A stretch of 33,727 nt of DNA, taken from a virus. The DNA lies in IMG/VR virus record IMGVR_UViG_3300034066_002435, positions 1-33,727 of that record; one strand, written 5' to 3'. A model generated the notes under the pieces. The model saw only the letters and a program-made list of their open reading frames with translations. It had not been told where the DNA came from and searched no databases. Positions 16,300 through 20,688 of this stretch are shown here, in pieces. How positions within the stretch are numbered: position 1 is the first letter of the stretch; every line of letters begins with the position of its first letter. The position numbers and the translations under genes were made by a program.

Positions 16300-16328
16300 A
16301 TTATAAGGGATTGGATGTGAGAAGTCAA
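16300..16328 (-). promoter_or_regulatory. Host-type promoter of the 16062-16277 gene
   Basis: TTGACT (16328-16323), 17-base spacer, TATAAT (16305-16300), with the ATG at 16277. Consensus -10 and optimal spacing. It lies in the short gap after the Phd-like gene. Confidence 0.85.
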
Positions 16329-16338
16329 GGTGGACAGT

Positions 16339-16569
16339 TCAAGAACCTTCTTCGTGGTCAGTGTATATATGAATCAATTCATCACCCAATGTTGATTCTA
16401 TTGTATACTTGATAGTTTCGTTATATGGAACTATCACTGCATTTTTTGCACCATCAGCAATAATAAATGATTCGCCATTTTCTACTCTATTCATCAGAGT
16501 ATCAAAATTCGATTGAAATTCTTCGACTGTAAATTTTTGGAGATCTGAAAGTTCTGGATACATTTTCAT
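16339..16569 (-). CDS. Phd/YefM-like antitoxin without a visible toxin
   Basis: 76 residues. FTVEEFQSNFDTLMNRVENG (about 13-32), followed by ESFIIADGAKNAVIVPYNE, matches the N-terminal Phd/YefM fold: a TxxEF opening, a helix with a xVxxGExxxI turn, and a beta strand ending in a V(I/L)VP-type element. Family knowledge: such proteins are DNA-binding antitoxins that repress their own operon and neutralise RelE/Doc-type toxins through a C-terminal tail. No toxin gene is adjacent, so a solo antitoxin that could neutralise a host toxin is possible. It follows tRNA-Pro and probably shares its promoter. Start choice between Met1 and Met3 is open. Confidence 0.65.
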   Translation of the reverse strand: MKMYPELSDLQKFTVEEFQSNFDTLMNRVENGESFIIADGAKNAVIVPYNETIKYTIESTLGDELIHIYTDHEEGS

Positions 16570-16587
16570 AAAGTAAGATTTTATGAG

Positions 16588-16661
16588 TCGGGCATAAAGG
16601 ATTTGAACCTTTGACCTTTCCGCCCCAAACGGAACGCGCTACCAAACTGCGCTAATGCCCG
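16588..16661 (-). tRNA. tRNA-Pro (anticodon UGG), copy 1
   Basis: Cloverleaf with acceptor CGGGCAT/ATGCCCG, discriminator A, anticodon loop TTTGGGG and T loop TTCAAAT. CCA is not encoded. A consensus promoter lies 25 bases upstream. A second tRNA-Pro with the same anticodon is at 21027. Its U8-A9-G10 forms the stop codon of a small gene overlapping its 5' end. Confidence 0.95.
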
Positions 16662-16777
16662 ATGTTTTTATTTTGATGCACAATCATTATACCCATTGCA
16701 GGTCCAAGTGTCAAGAGACAACCAATAACAAACAATGACCATTGATGGGTCAAAAGATATTCTACAATTTTTATCAT
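16652..16777 (-). CDS. Small putative membrane protein overlapping tRNA-Pro
   Basis: 41 residues, ATG at 16777 overlapping the TGA of the preceding gene (ATGA). It starts MIKIVEYLLTHQWSLF and carries one strong hydrophobic segment (SLFVIGCLLTLGPAMGIMIV). The stop is the TAG formed by U8-A9-G10 of tRNA-Pro. The reading frame runs through the tRNA-Pro promoter, which could be chance. Coupling and the clean transmembrane segment favour a real gene, but the evidence is limited. Confidence 0.45.
   Translation of the reverse strand: MIKIVEYLLTHQWSLFVIGCLLTLGPAMGIMIVHQNKNIGH
16686..16714 (-). promoter_or_regulatory. Consensus host-type promoter for tRNA-Pro and the Phd-like gene
   Basis: TTGACA (16714-16709), 17-base spacer, TATAAT (16691-16686): both hexamers are perfect matches to the sigma-70 consensus. 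It ends 25 bases before the tRNA. Confidence 0.9.
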
Positions 16778-17262
16778 ACAACAGAAACTGTTAATGTTCC
16801 ACCTTTAGATAATGCAAAAACATTCCTTGAGGAGTAATCATAAATTAGACTCCATTTTCCTGGGTTTAACGAATAAGTAGATCCATTACCTATTTGTGCC
16901 CAAGTTTTAGAACTATACATAATATCATTATAAAATTGATAACTCCATATATCTAAACTTTTTCCCGAAGCGGGAAATTGTCCATTCCTTAAAATAGATC
17001 TCCAAGTTACATAACTATTTGCTCCAGAATCTGCTAGAGAAGAAGGAGTTCCTCCATTAGTATCAGAATGACTAGAATATCCATTAACTACTTGACTTAT
17101 ATTTGCAGTACTTGGAACAGAGAAATTACCTTCAGTATTAGTAGGACAAGTAATTGCAAAATTAACTATACTTTTTATTGCTGTTGCATCATCAGCAGAA
17201 AAATTTACATTCCAAGCAAATCCTTCAGCGGGAGAAGACACAGATAAAGTTATAGTTGCCAT
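16774..17262 (-). CDS. Unknown phage protein, probably late and beta-rich
   Basis: 162 residues, start MATITLSVSSPAEGFAWNV. It is rich in Ser, Thr, Asn and Gly, with alternating beta-strand patterns and no signal peptide or transmembrane segment. The C-terminus KGGTLTVSVV ends in a strand. A perfect TATAAATA late promoter lies 27 bases before the ATG, suggesting late expression and perhaps a virion or tail-associated role. The composition resembles phage tail or head decoration proteins, but I recognise no family. The stop overlaps a following small gene by ATGA. Confidence 0.7.
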   Translation of the reverse strand: MATITLSVSSPAEGFAWNVNFSADDATAIKSIVNFAITCPTNTEGNFSVPSTANISQVVNGYSSHSDTNGGTPSSLADSGANSYVTWRSILRNGQFPASGKSLDIWSYQFYNDIMYSSKTWAQIGNGSTYSLNPGKWSLIYDYSSRNVFALSKGGTLTVSVV

Positions 17263-17287
17263 AATATTTCAATTAATTTATTTTTGT

Positions 17288-17377
17288 TTATTTATAATAA
17301 GAGTGAGTAAGTCCCCAGAAAATAAAAAAACCAATAGTACTAAAAATAATTATAGCGTTATATATTGTTTTAGTCAT
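17288..17377 (-). CDS. Very small putative single-span membrane protein
   Basis: 29 residues, ATG at 17377, four bases after the stop of the preceding gene. MTKTIYNAIIIFSTIGFF followed by IFWGLTHSYYK is a short positively charged head, one membrane helix and a polar tail. The end of the gene (TATTATAAATAA) overlaps the late promoter of the next gene. Short length limits certainty. Confidence 0.45.
   Translation of the reverse strand: MTKTIYNAIIIFSTIGFFIFWGLTHSYYK
17289..17296 (-). promoter_or_regulatory. Late promoter TATAAATA
   Basis: Perfect TATAAATA on the minus strand, 27 bases before the ATG of the gene at 16774-17262. It matches the T4/cyanophage late consensus NATAAATA. Confidence 0.75.
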
Positions 17378-17381
17378 TTTT

Positions 17382-17585
17382 TCAATTTAATGTTATTTTC
17401 ATCCAAGAAAATAGTGGAGGAATAACTCCAACTAATCTCAAAAGTCCCTCAGCAAATAAAGCAAGAACCACCCAACCGACGCACATACTAATGATAGAAG
17501 CATTACGGTTGTGTCGTCGTATTGCTGCATCAATCATCTCCTGAACTTCTGTACGACTCACAAATTCATCATAAGAATCCATCAT
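17382..17585 (-). CDS. Small membrane protein of unknown function
   Basis: 67 residues. The N-terminal part is charged and helical (SRTEVQEMIDAAIRRHNRNA), followed by one long hydrophobic stretch from about 29 to 61 (IISMCVGWVVLALFAEGL, then LRLVGVIPPLF). The ATG overlaps the upstream TGA (ATGATGG), so it is coupled to the 49-residue gene before it. A holin-like or regulatory membrane role cannot be decided. No family recognised. Confidence 0.6.
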   Translation of the reverse strand: MMDSYDEFVSRTEVQEMIDAAIRRHNRNASIISMCVGWVVLALFAEGLLRLVGVIPPLFSWMKITLN

Positions 17586-17731
17586 TTTTCATCGCCAAGA
17601 AACTTTGCAAGAGGATCTCTTCTAGTTTTAACAATTTCAACTGCTCTCTTATAGAACATATTATCAGTATTACCAGAGGATTCAAAAGTCTCCTTGATCT
17701 TCACCCAATTATTATAGGTGTGCTGATCCAT
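17582..17731 (-). CDS. Small basic protein of unknown function
   Basis: 49 residues, start MDQHTYNNWVKIKETFE, end KTRRDPLAKFLGDEK. It is predicted mostly helical and slightly basic. The pattern of NNWVKIKETFE followed by FYKRAVEIV reads like a conserved cyanophage small protein, but I have no name for it. It couples to the next gene by an ATGA overlap, which supports its being translated. No clear Shine-Dalgarno. Confidence 0.6.
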   Translation of the reverse strand: MDQHTYNNWVKIKETFESSGNTDNMFYKRAVEIVKTRRDPLAKFLGDEK

Positions 17732-17855
17732 TTTTTTCTATTCGTAGTACTACTATATACTAATCATAGAATTTTAAACGTCATCTAAATGTCAGTGTTT
17801 TGTAACACTAATATACAGAAACCGAAAGAAAGTATTAAATTTGTATTCTATGTAA

Positions 17856-17939
17856 CGGAAAGGGTGGGATTCGAACCCACGGTGCTACTAACACGCTTGT
17901 TTTCAAGACAAGTTCCTTAAACCACTCGGACACCTTTCC
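17856..17939 (-). tRNA. tRNA-Ser (anticodon UGA)
   Basis: Class II cloverleaf with acceptor GGAAAGG/CCTTTCC, anticodon stem CTTGT/ACAAG around loop CTTGAAA, a long variable arm, T loop TTCGAAT and discriminator G. CCA is not encoded. Confidence 0.95.
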
Positions 17940-17950
17940 AAATTAAGTCC

Positions 17951-18202
17951 TTAGCGGACTTCAAAATCAAGTCGTCTTACTTTACGTTGACGACGTGCTT
18001 CTTGCCAAGCAATATCTTGAGAAGTCAGCACACTTTTGTTTTGATTTTCTTTTAGAGAGTTTAGCATAACAATTCGAGATAAGTCAAGTGCCGAAATCTT
18101 GTCTCCACGAATTGTTGCCATATTGGGACATCCACACGTTACCGTTTTTGATGGATGTCCTAGTAATTCTTTATTACAATCTTTGCATCTTATTGACAAC
18201 AT
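17951..18202 (-). CDS. Small zinc-ribbon-like protein
   Basis: 83 residues. CKDC (residues 6-9) and CGCP (about 23-26) give a four-Cys zinc-ribbon-like site in the first 30 residues. The rest is helical and basic, ending RRQRKVRRLDFEVR. Such proteins bind nucleic acid or act as protein adaptors; no specific function can be assigned. An AATAAATA late-type box lies 36-43 bases before the ATG, at the 3' edge of tRNA-Val. The gene sits between tRNA-Val and tRNA-Ser. Confidence 0.65.
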   Translation of the reverse strand: MLSIRCKDCNKELLGHPSKTVTCGCPNMATIRGDKISALDLSRIVMLNSLKENQNKSVLTSQDIAWQEARRQRKVRRLDFEVR

Positions 18203-18237
18203 TATTTTAAACCCTATTCATTCTCATCAATATAATT

Positions 18238-18245
18238 TATTTATT
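18238..18245 (-). promoter_or_regulatory. Probable late promoter AATAAATA
   Basis: AATAAATA on the minus strand immediately after tRNA-Val and 36 bases before the zinc-ribbon gene start. It fits the NATAAATA consensus. The AT-rich context makes chance occurrence possible. Confidence 0.5.
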
Positions 18246-18246
18246 A

Positions 18247-18318
18247 TGGGCAATATCGGATTCGAACCAATGACTTACTGCTTGTAAGGCAGCCACTCTA
18301 CCGCTGAGTTAATCGCCC
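18247..18318 (-). tRNA. tRNA-Val (anticodon UAC)
   Basis: Acceptor GGGCGAT/ATTGCCC, D stem ACTC/GAGT, anticodon loop CTTACAA in stem GCTGC/GCAGT, T loop TTCGAAT, discriminator A. Confidence 0.93.
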
Positions 18319-18321
18319 TTG

Positions 18322-18443
18322 ATGAGTAGTGAGTGCCCACCACTCGCGGAAGACACTCTCCGCAACGAGCGGGGGTGATCAAGTCCCCGACCTAAGAAAA
18401 CTTAGGATTTAGAGGAAGTCCCAGACATTTCCAGACCTTCCAA
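18322..18443 (-). ncRNA. Structured spacer of unknown function between tRNA-Asn and tRNA-Val
   Basis: About 120 bases without a credible gene but full of local hairpins on the minus strand: GGAAG/CTTCC, CCTAAG-TTTT-CTTAGG, GGGG/CCCC around ACTTGATCA, GCGGA/TCCGC around GAGTGTCT, and a near-perfect GAGTGGT/ACTACTC. It has no tRNA T-arm signature and no known motif that I recognise. It could be a structured small RNA or an array of processing hairpins. Confidence 0.4.
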
Positions 18444-18516
18444 CTGGGGCGGCAGGGATCGAACCTGCGACCTAGATGTTAACAGCATCCCGCTACTACC
18501 GCTGAGCTACACCCCA
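18444..18516 (-). tRNA. tRNA-Asn (anticodon GUU)
   Basis: Acceptor TGGGGTG/CGCCCCA with one T-G pair, anticodon loop CTGTTAA, T loop TTCGATC, discriminator G. The 5' ten bases overlap the end of the HNH gene, whose stop TAG is U8-A9-G10 of this tRNA. Confidence 0.93.
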
Positions 18517-18809
18517 TTACGTTGTTCATCGTGTATTTCTCGATGGCAGTTAGCACATACAAGAATACATTTATCTGCTTCTACTTTTTGTTTTTCTATG
18601 GCAACAGTGGTTCCAAGGTTTTTGGATTCCTTGGTAGTGGGATCGAGATGGTGGAACTCTAAGGCAGCGATACACTTATCGTATCCACAACGTTCACACT
18701 TACCACCTTTATATTCTACTAGAAGAAGTTTGTTTTGCTTACGTCTTTTGATGACGCTTGCTTTATTTGCTTCTCTACGATCAGCATACGTTCTAGTTTC
18801 TTTTGTCAT
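18507..18809 (-). CDS. HNH endonuclease, tRNA-array associated
   Basis: 100 residues. CERCGYD (about 38-44) and VCANCHREIH (about 84-93) provide the four zinc-binding Cys residues. ALEFHHLDP (about 49-57) carries the catalytic His of the HNH motif. The N-terminus is basic (ADRREANKASVIKRRKQNK). The family nicks or cleaves DNA, and free-standing copies in phages often act as homing endonucleases. It has its own TATAAATA late promoter 28 bases before the ATG. The stop codon lies inside tRNA-Asn. Confidence 0.85.
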   Translation of the reverse strand: MTKETRTYADRREANKASVIKRRKQNKLLLVEYKGGKCERCGYDKCIAALEFHHLDPTTKESKNLGTTVAIEKQKVEADKCILVCANCHREIHDEQRNGV

Positions 18810-18836
18810 TTGGTAGAAGTTTTATTGTTCTACCAC

Positions 18837-18844
18837 TATTTATA
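18837..18844 (-). promoter_or_regulatory. Late promoter of the first HNH gene
   Basis: Perfect TATAAATA on the minus strand, 28 bases before the HNH ATG at 18809, in the short spacer after tRNA-Gly. Confidence 0.75.
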
Positions 18845-18860
18845 GAACCCGAAGGTTCAG

Positions 18861-18932
18861 AGCGGAATACCGGATTCGAACCGGTGACATCCAACTTGGA
18901 AGGATGGCGTTCTACCACTGAACTAATTCCGC
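18861..18932 (-). tRNA. tRNA-Gly (anticodon UCC)
   Basis: Acceptor GCGGAAT/ATTCCGC, D stem GTTC/GAAC, anticodon loop CTTCCAA, T loop TTCGAAT, discriminator U as in bacterial tRNA-Gly. One T-T mismatch in the anticodon stem (CCATC/GTTGG). Confidence 0.92.
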
Positions 18933-18942
18933 AGTTGAGACA

Positions 18943-18971
18943 ATCATAAACTATTTAAGTTTGATTGTCAA
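18943..18971 (-). promoter_or_regulatory. Host-type promoter for tRNA-Gly
   Basis: TTGACA (18971-18966), 17-base spacer, TATGAT (18948-18943). The start point would fall about 4 bases before tRNA-Gly. The -35 box begins one base after the 3' end of tRNA-Leu. Confidence 0.85.
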
Positions 18972-18972
18972 G

Positions 18973-19054
18973 TGCGAGAGAAGGGACTCGAACCCTTATA
19001 CCTTTCGGCATTGCTTTCTAAGAGCAACGTGGATACCAATTACACCACTCTCGC
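18973..19054 (-). tRNA. tRNA-Leu (anticodon UAG)
   Basis: Class II cloverleaf with acceptor GCGAGAG/CTCTCGC, anticodon stem TTGCT/AGCAA around CTTAGAA, a long variable arm, T loop TTCGAGT and discriminator A. Its first 15 bases are also the 3' end of the second HNH gene. Confidence 0.94.
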
Positions 19055-19507
19055 TAATGATTGTTTTGATGAGAATGTTTCTGTTTGTGAATGACAATTT
19101 GGACAAAGTAATCTCAAATTGCAGGGTCTATTATCATAACATTCTCCATTAATATGGTCAACTTGTAATCTTAATGGTTTATTATTCCAAGTAGAAGAAA
19201 CCCCACATTCAGAACAAAAATCACCTCTCTCTTCAACAAGTAATCTATGTAAAATACCTCTCTTACATTTCTTATCTTTATGAAGATAATATTTCTCTAA
19301 TGAAAGATGTTTATTTTGACCCCCACAAGTTCTTATCTTTGAAGTGTAGTCTGGTTTATAATTTGGAATCCACTCCTTAGTTCGAACACGAAGAGTATCA
19401 TATTTACAATTAAACTCAACACAAATATCTGTTGGAGATTTTTCTCCACTCAACAAAGATTTTATAATATATTCTTTGTTATTATCTAAATCTGTTCTTT
19501 TTCTCAT
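19040..19507 (-). CDS. HNH homing-type endonuclease overlapping tRNA-Leu
   Basis: 155 residues from the ATG at 19507; a TTG start at 19549 would extend it through the late promoter and is less likely. The N-terminal half is helix-rich (PTDICVEFNCKYDTLRVRTK looks like a helix-turn-helix). The zinc/HNH core is CSECG (about 102-106), LQVDHINGE with the catalytic Asp-His, and NLRLLCPNCHSQT. This is the arrangement of free-standing phage HNH homing endonucleases. A perfect TATAAATA box lies 21 bases upstream. The reading frame ends 15 bases inside tRNA-Leu, so the tRNA D-arm provides the stop. Confidence 0.85.
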   Translation of the reverse strand: MRKRTDLDNNKEYIIKSLLSGEKSPTDICVEFNCKYDTLRVRTKEWIPNYKPDYTSKIRTCGGQNKHLSLEKYYLHKDKKCKRGILHRLLVEERGDFCSECGVSSTWNNKPLRLQVDHINGECYDNRPCNLRLLCPNCHSQTETFSSKQSLARVV

Positions 19508-19527
19508 AATGGTAAACTTGCTAGTAT

Positions 19528-19535
19528 TATTTATA
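19528..19535 (-). promoter_or_regulatory. Late promoter of the second HNH gene
   Basis: Perfect TATAAATA on the minus strand, 21 bases before the ATG at 19507. Confidence 0.75.
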
Positions 19536-19560
19536 AGCGTATCTACCAATATTTGTGGTG

Positions 19561-19701
19561 GTAGGAGGGATCTCTATGTGCGGACAGAATCACCTTTTCC
19601 TTCATCTAGCGTAACCAGAGAGAGGGATTGCACTTCCTACGTTTTGATGGATTAAGTGTGATACACCTCATAAGGATGTAACAGTGACTTAACCTCTATC
19701 C
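19561..19701 (-). ncRNA. Candidate structured RNA downstream of a strong promoter
   Basis: About 140 bases, no convincing gene, immediately downstream of a near-consensus promoter (19708-19736). Two modules fold on the minus strand. The first is closed by eight pairs, GGTTAAGT/ACTTAATC (19694-19687 with 19657-19650), with an inner hairpin. The second is closed by GTAGGA/TCCTAC (19640-19635 with 19566-19561). Inside the second, GTGC/GCAC and TCTCT/AGAGA pairings cross each other, which would make a pseudoknot. Riboswitch-like or structured RNAs are known from cyanophages (for example the manA and wcaG motifs), but I cannot match this one by eye. It could also be the 5' leader of the second HNH gene. 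Confidence 0.4.
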
Positions 19702-19707
19702 TTTTAT

Positions 19708-19736
19708 ATAGTAACAAATTCAGAAGAATTTGTCAA
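19708..19736 (-). promoter_or_regulatory. Host-type promoter inside the tRNA array
   Basis: TTGACA (19736-19731), 17-base spacer, TACTAT (19713-19708), two bases after the tRNA-Trp 3' end and reading into the structured stretch at 19561-19701. Confidence 0.8.
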
Positions 19737-19737
19737 G

Positions 19738-19809
19738 CATTGGGATAGGGACTTGAACCCTAACTAAAAGTTTTGGAGACTCTCGTGCTACCAATTACAC
19801 CATCCCAAT
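19738..19809 (-). tRNA. tRNA-Trp (anticodon CCA)
   Basis: Acceptor ATTGGGA/TCCCAAT, anticodon loop CTCCAAA in stem AGAGT/ACTTT, T loop TTCAAGT, discriminator G as in bacterial tRNA-Trp. Confidence 0.85.
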
Positions 19810-19827
19810 AAAATTGGTTATAACCAA

Positions 19828-19901
19828 TACCGAAGGTGGGATTTGAACCCACAACATCCTGATTTTGAGTCAGGCACCTCTACCAGTTGGATTACTTCGG
19901 C
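19828..19901 (-). tRNA. tRNA with CAA anticodon, class I shape (nominally Leu)
   Basis: Acceptor GCCGAAG/CTTCGGT (G-T at the end), D stem ATCC/GAGGT-like, anticodon stem CCTGA/TCAGG around CTCAAAA, T loop TTCAAAT, discriminator A. The anticodon reads CAA (Leu UUG codon), but the variable loop has only about five bases, whereas bacterial tRNA-Leu is class II. The cloverleaf is sound; the identity is uncertain. Confidence 0.75.
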
Positions 19902-19904
19902 AAG

Positions 19905-19988
19905 TAGGAGTAGGGAGACTTGAACTCCCACGGGATTGCTCCCAGCAGATTTTAAGTCTGATGTGTCTACCGATTCCACCATACTCCC
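19905..19988 (-). tRNA. tRNA-Leu (anticodon UAA)
   Basis: Class II cloverleaf with acceptor GGGAGTA/TACTCCT, anticodon stem CAGA/TCTG around CTTAAAA, long variable arm, T loop TTCAAGT, discriminator A. Confidence 0.94.
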
Positions 19989-20012
19989 ATAAGGTAATCA
20001 AAGATTACCAAG

Positions 20013-20085
20013 TGCTCCTTGCGTGGATCGAACACGCCTCAGGCGAATTATGAGTTCGCTGCATTCACCAGATTGCTAAAGGAGC
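20013..20085 (-). tRNA. tRNA-Met (anticodon CAU), elongator-like
   Basis: Acceptor GCTCCTT/AAGGAGC, anticodon stem GCGAA/TTCGC around CTCATAA, T loop TTCGATC, discriminator A. It lacks the initiator features (C1-A72 mismatch, three G-C pairs in the anticodon stem). A lysidine-modified Ile tRNA cannot be excluded. Confidence 0.9.
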
Positions 20086-20089
20086 AAGG

Positions 20090-20161
20090 TAGGACTGCAG
20101 AGAATTGAACTCTGTTCACACCGTTATAAGCAGTGGGCCTTAACCAATAGGCGACAGTCCC
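20090..20161 (-). tRNA. tRNA-Ile (anticodon UAU)
   Basis: Acceptor GGGACTG/CAGTCCT, anticodon stem CACTG/CGGTG around CTTATAA, T loop TTCAATT, discriminator A. It reads AUA directly, a codon rare in hosts but useful for an AT-rich phage. Confidence 0.9.
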
Positions 20162-20179
20162 TTAACCCTTGACTCAATC

Positions 20180-20208
20180 ATCATAAGGCATCTGACCAAG
20201 AAAGTCAA
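20180..20208 (-). promoter_or_regulatory. Host-type promoter inside the tRNA array
   Basis: TTGACT (20208-20203), 17-base spacer, TATGAT (20185-20180), ending 19 bases before tRNA-Ile(UAU). Confidence 0.85.
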
Positions 20209-20237
20209 GTGCCTTGTGCCAGTTTGAAGACTGGCAG

Positions 20238-20311
20238 CGTCCTTTGAGAGATTCGAACTCCCGACACATAGGTTCGTAGCCTATTGCTCTGTTCCACTGA
20301 GCTAAAAGGAC
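20238..20311 (-). tRNA. tRNA-Arg (anticodon ACG)
   Basis: Acceptor GTCCTTT/AAAGGAC, D stem GCTC/GAGC, anticodon stem ATAGG/CCTAT around CTACGAA, T loop TTCGAAT, discriminator G. A34 would need conversion to inosine by the host TadA. Confidence 0.93.
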
Positions 20312-20317
20312 AAGAAA

Positions 20318-20489
20318 GGGGATTACTCCCCAGTTCGCTCAAAGTGCTATTGCTCAAACGGCAACAGCAGTTCTGCGGAAAGATACGATGTTGTTGAGAT
20401 TTATTCTCGGAACCCTCTGCCCAGTCGAATACCAGTTCATCCCCGAGAATGGAGATGTGGGGAGTCGAACCCCAGTGTTGGACAGATTG
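20318..20489 (-). ncRNA. ssrA: Circularly permuted (two-piece type) tmRNA
   Basis: On the minus strand the acceptor piece comes first: P2 strand TCTGTCCA (20486-20479), T arm TGGGG-TTCGACT-CCCCA, acceptor strand CATCTCC (20457-20451) and discriminator A. A five-base linker (TTCTC) leads to the coding piece, starting GGGGATG (20444-20438), then CTGGTATTCGACTGGGCAGA. GGGGATG pairs with CATCTCC over seven bases, and TGGGCAGA pairs with TCTGTCCA over eight (P2). A tag reading frame follows: NNIVSFRRTAVAV and stop TGA (20395-20354), optionally preceded by Leu (CTC). The stop lies in the loop of an eight-base-pair P5-like helix, GCTGTTGC/GCAATAGC. The tag resembles the cyanobacterial tags beginning ANNIV. 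tmRNA with SmpB frees stalled ribosomes. The 5' and 3' ends given are approximate; a hairpin (20490-20508) separates it from tRNA-Gln. Confidence 0.88.
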
Positions 20490-20508
20490 TTGCCCCTAGT
20501 AGGAGCAA

Positions 20509-20580
20509 TTCCAGAACTAGGATTCGAACCTAGACGTACACCTTCAAAGGGTGCTGACCTGCCAGTTAGTCGATTCTGGA
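20509..20580 (-). tRNA. tRNA-Gln (anticodon UUG)
   Basis: Acceptor TCCAGAA/TTCTGGA, anticodon stem GCACC/GGTGT around CTTTGAA, T loop TTCGAAT, discriminator A. Confidence 0.92.
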
Positions 20581-20615
20581 TTGTATGAACTATCTGGAAG
20601 TTCCGGATAGTTGAG

Positions 20616-20686
20616 AGCCCAATAACAGAATTGAACTGTTCTCTGCAGTTTACTAAACTGCTGCATCACCACAATGCTTATCGGGC
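20616..20686 (-). tRNA. Atypical tRNA with AGU anticodon (nominally Thr)
   Basis: Acceptor GCCCGAT/ATTGGGC, D stem GCAT/ATGC, anticodon stem GCAGT/ACTGC around TTAGTAA, T loop TTCAATT, discriminator U. Position 8 is A instead of the nearly invariant U, and AGU is a rare bacterial anticodon. It could be a degenerating gene or one with altered identity. Confidence 0.65.
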
Positions 20687-20688
20687 GG

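Noticed and set aside
17740-17855. Possible promoter before the 49-residue gene
   Set aside because: Candidate -10 boxes (TATGAT, TATAGT) exist but no -35 at proper spacing. Read-through from tRNA-Ser is as likely. Nothing else was seen in this spacer.
19510-19549. TTG-initiated extension of the second HNH gene
   Set aside because: The extension would run through a perfect late promoter; the ATG at 19507, 21 bases after that box, is a better start.
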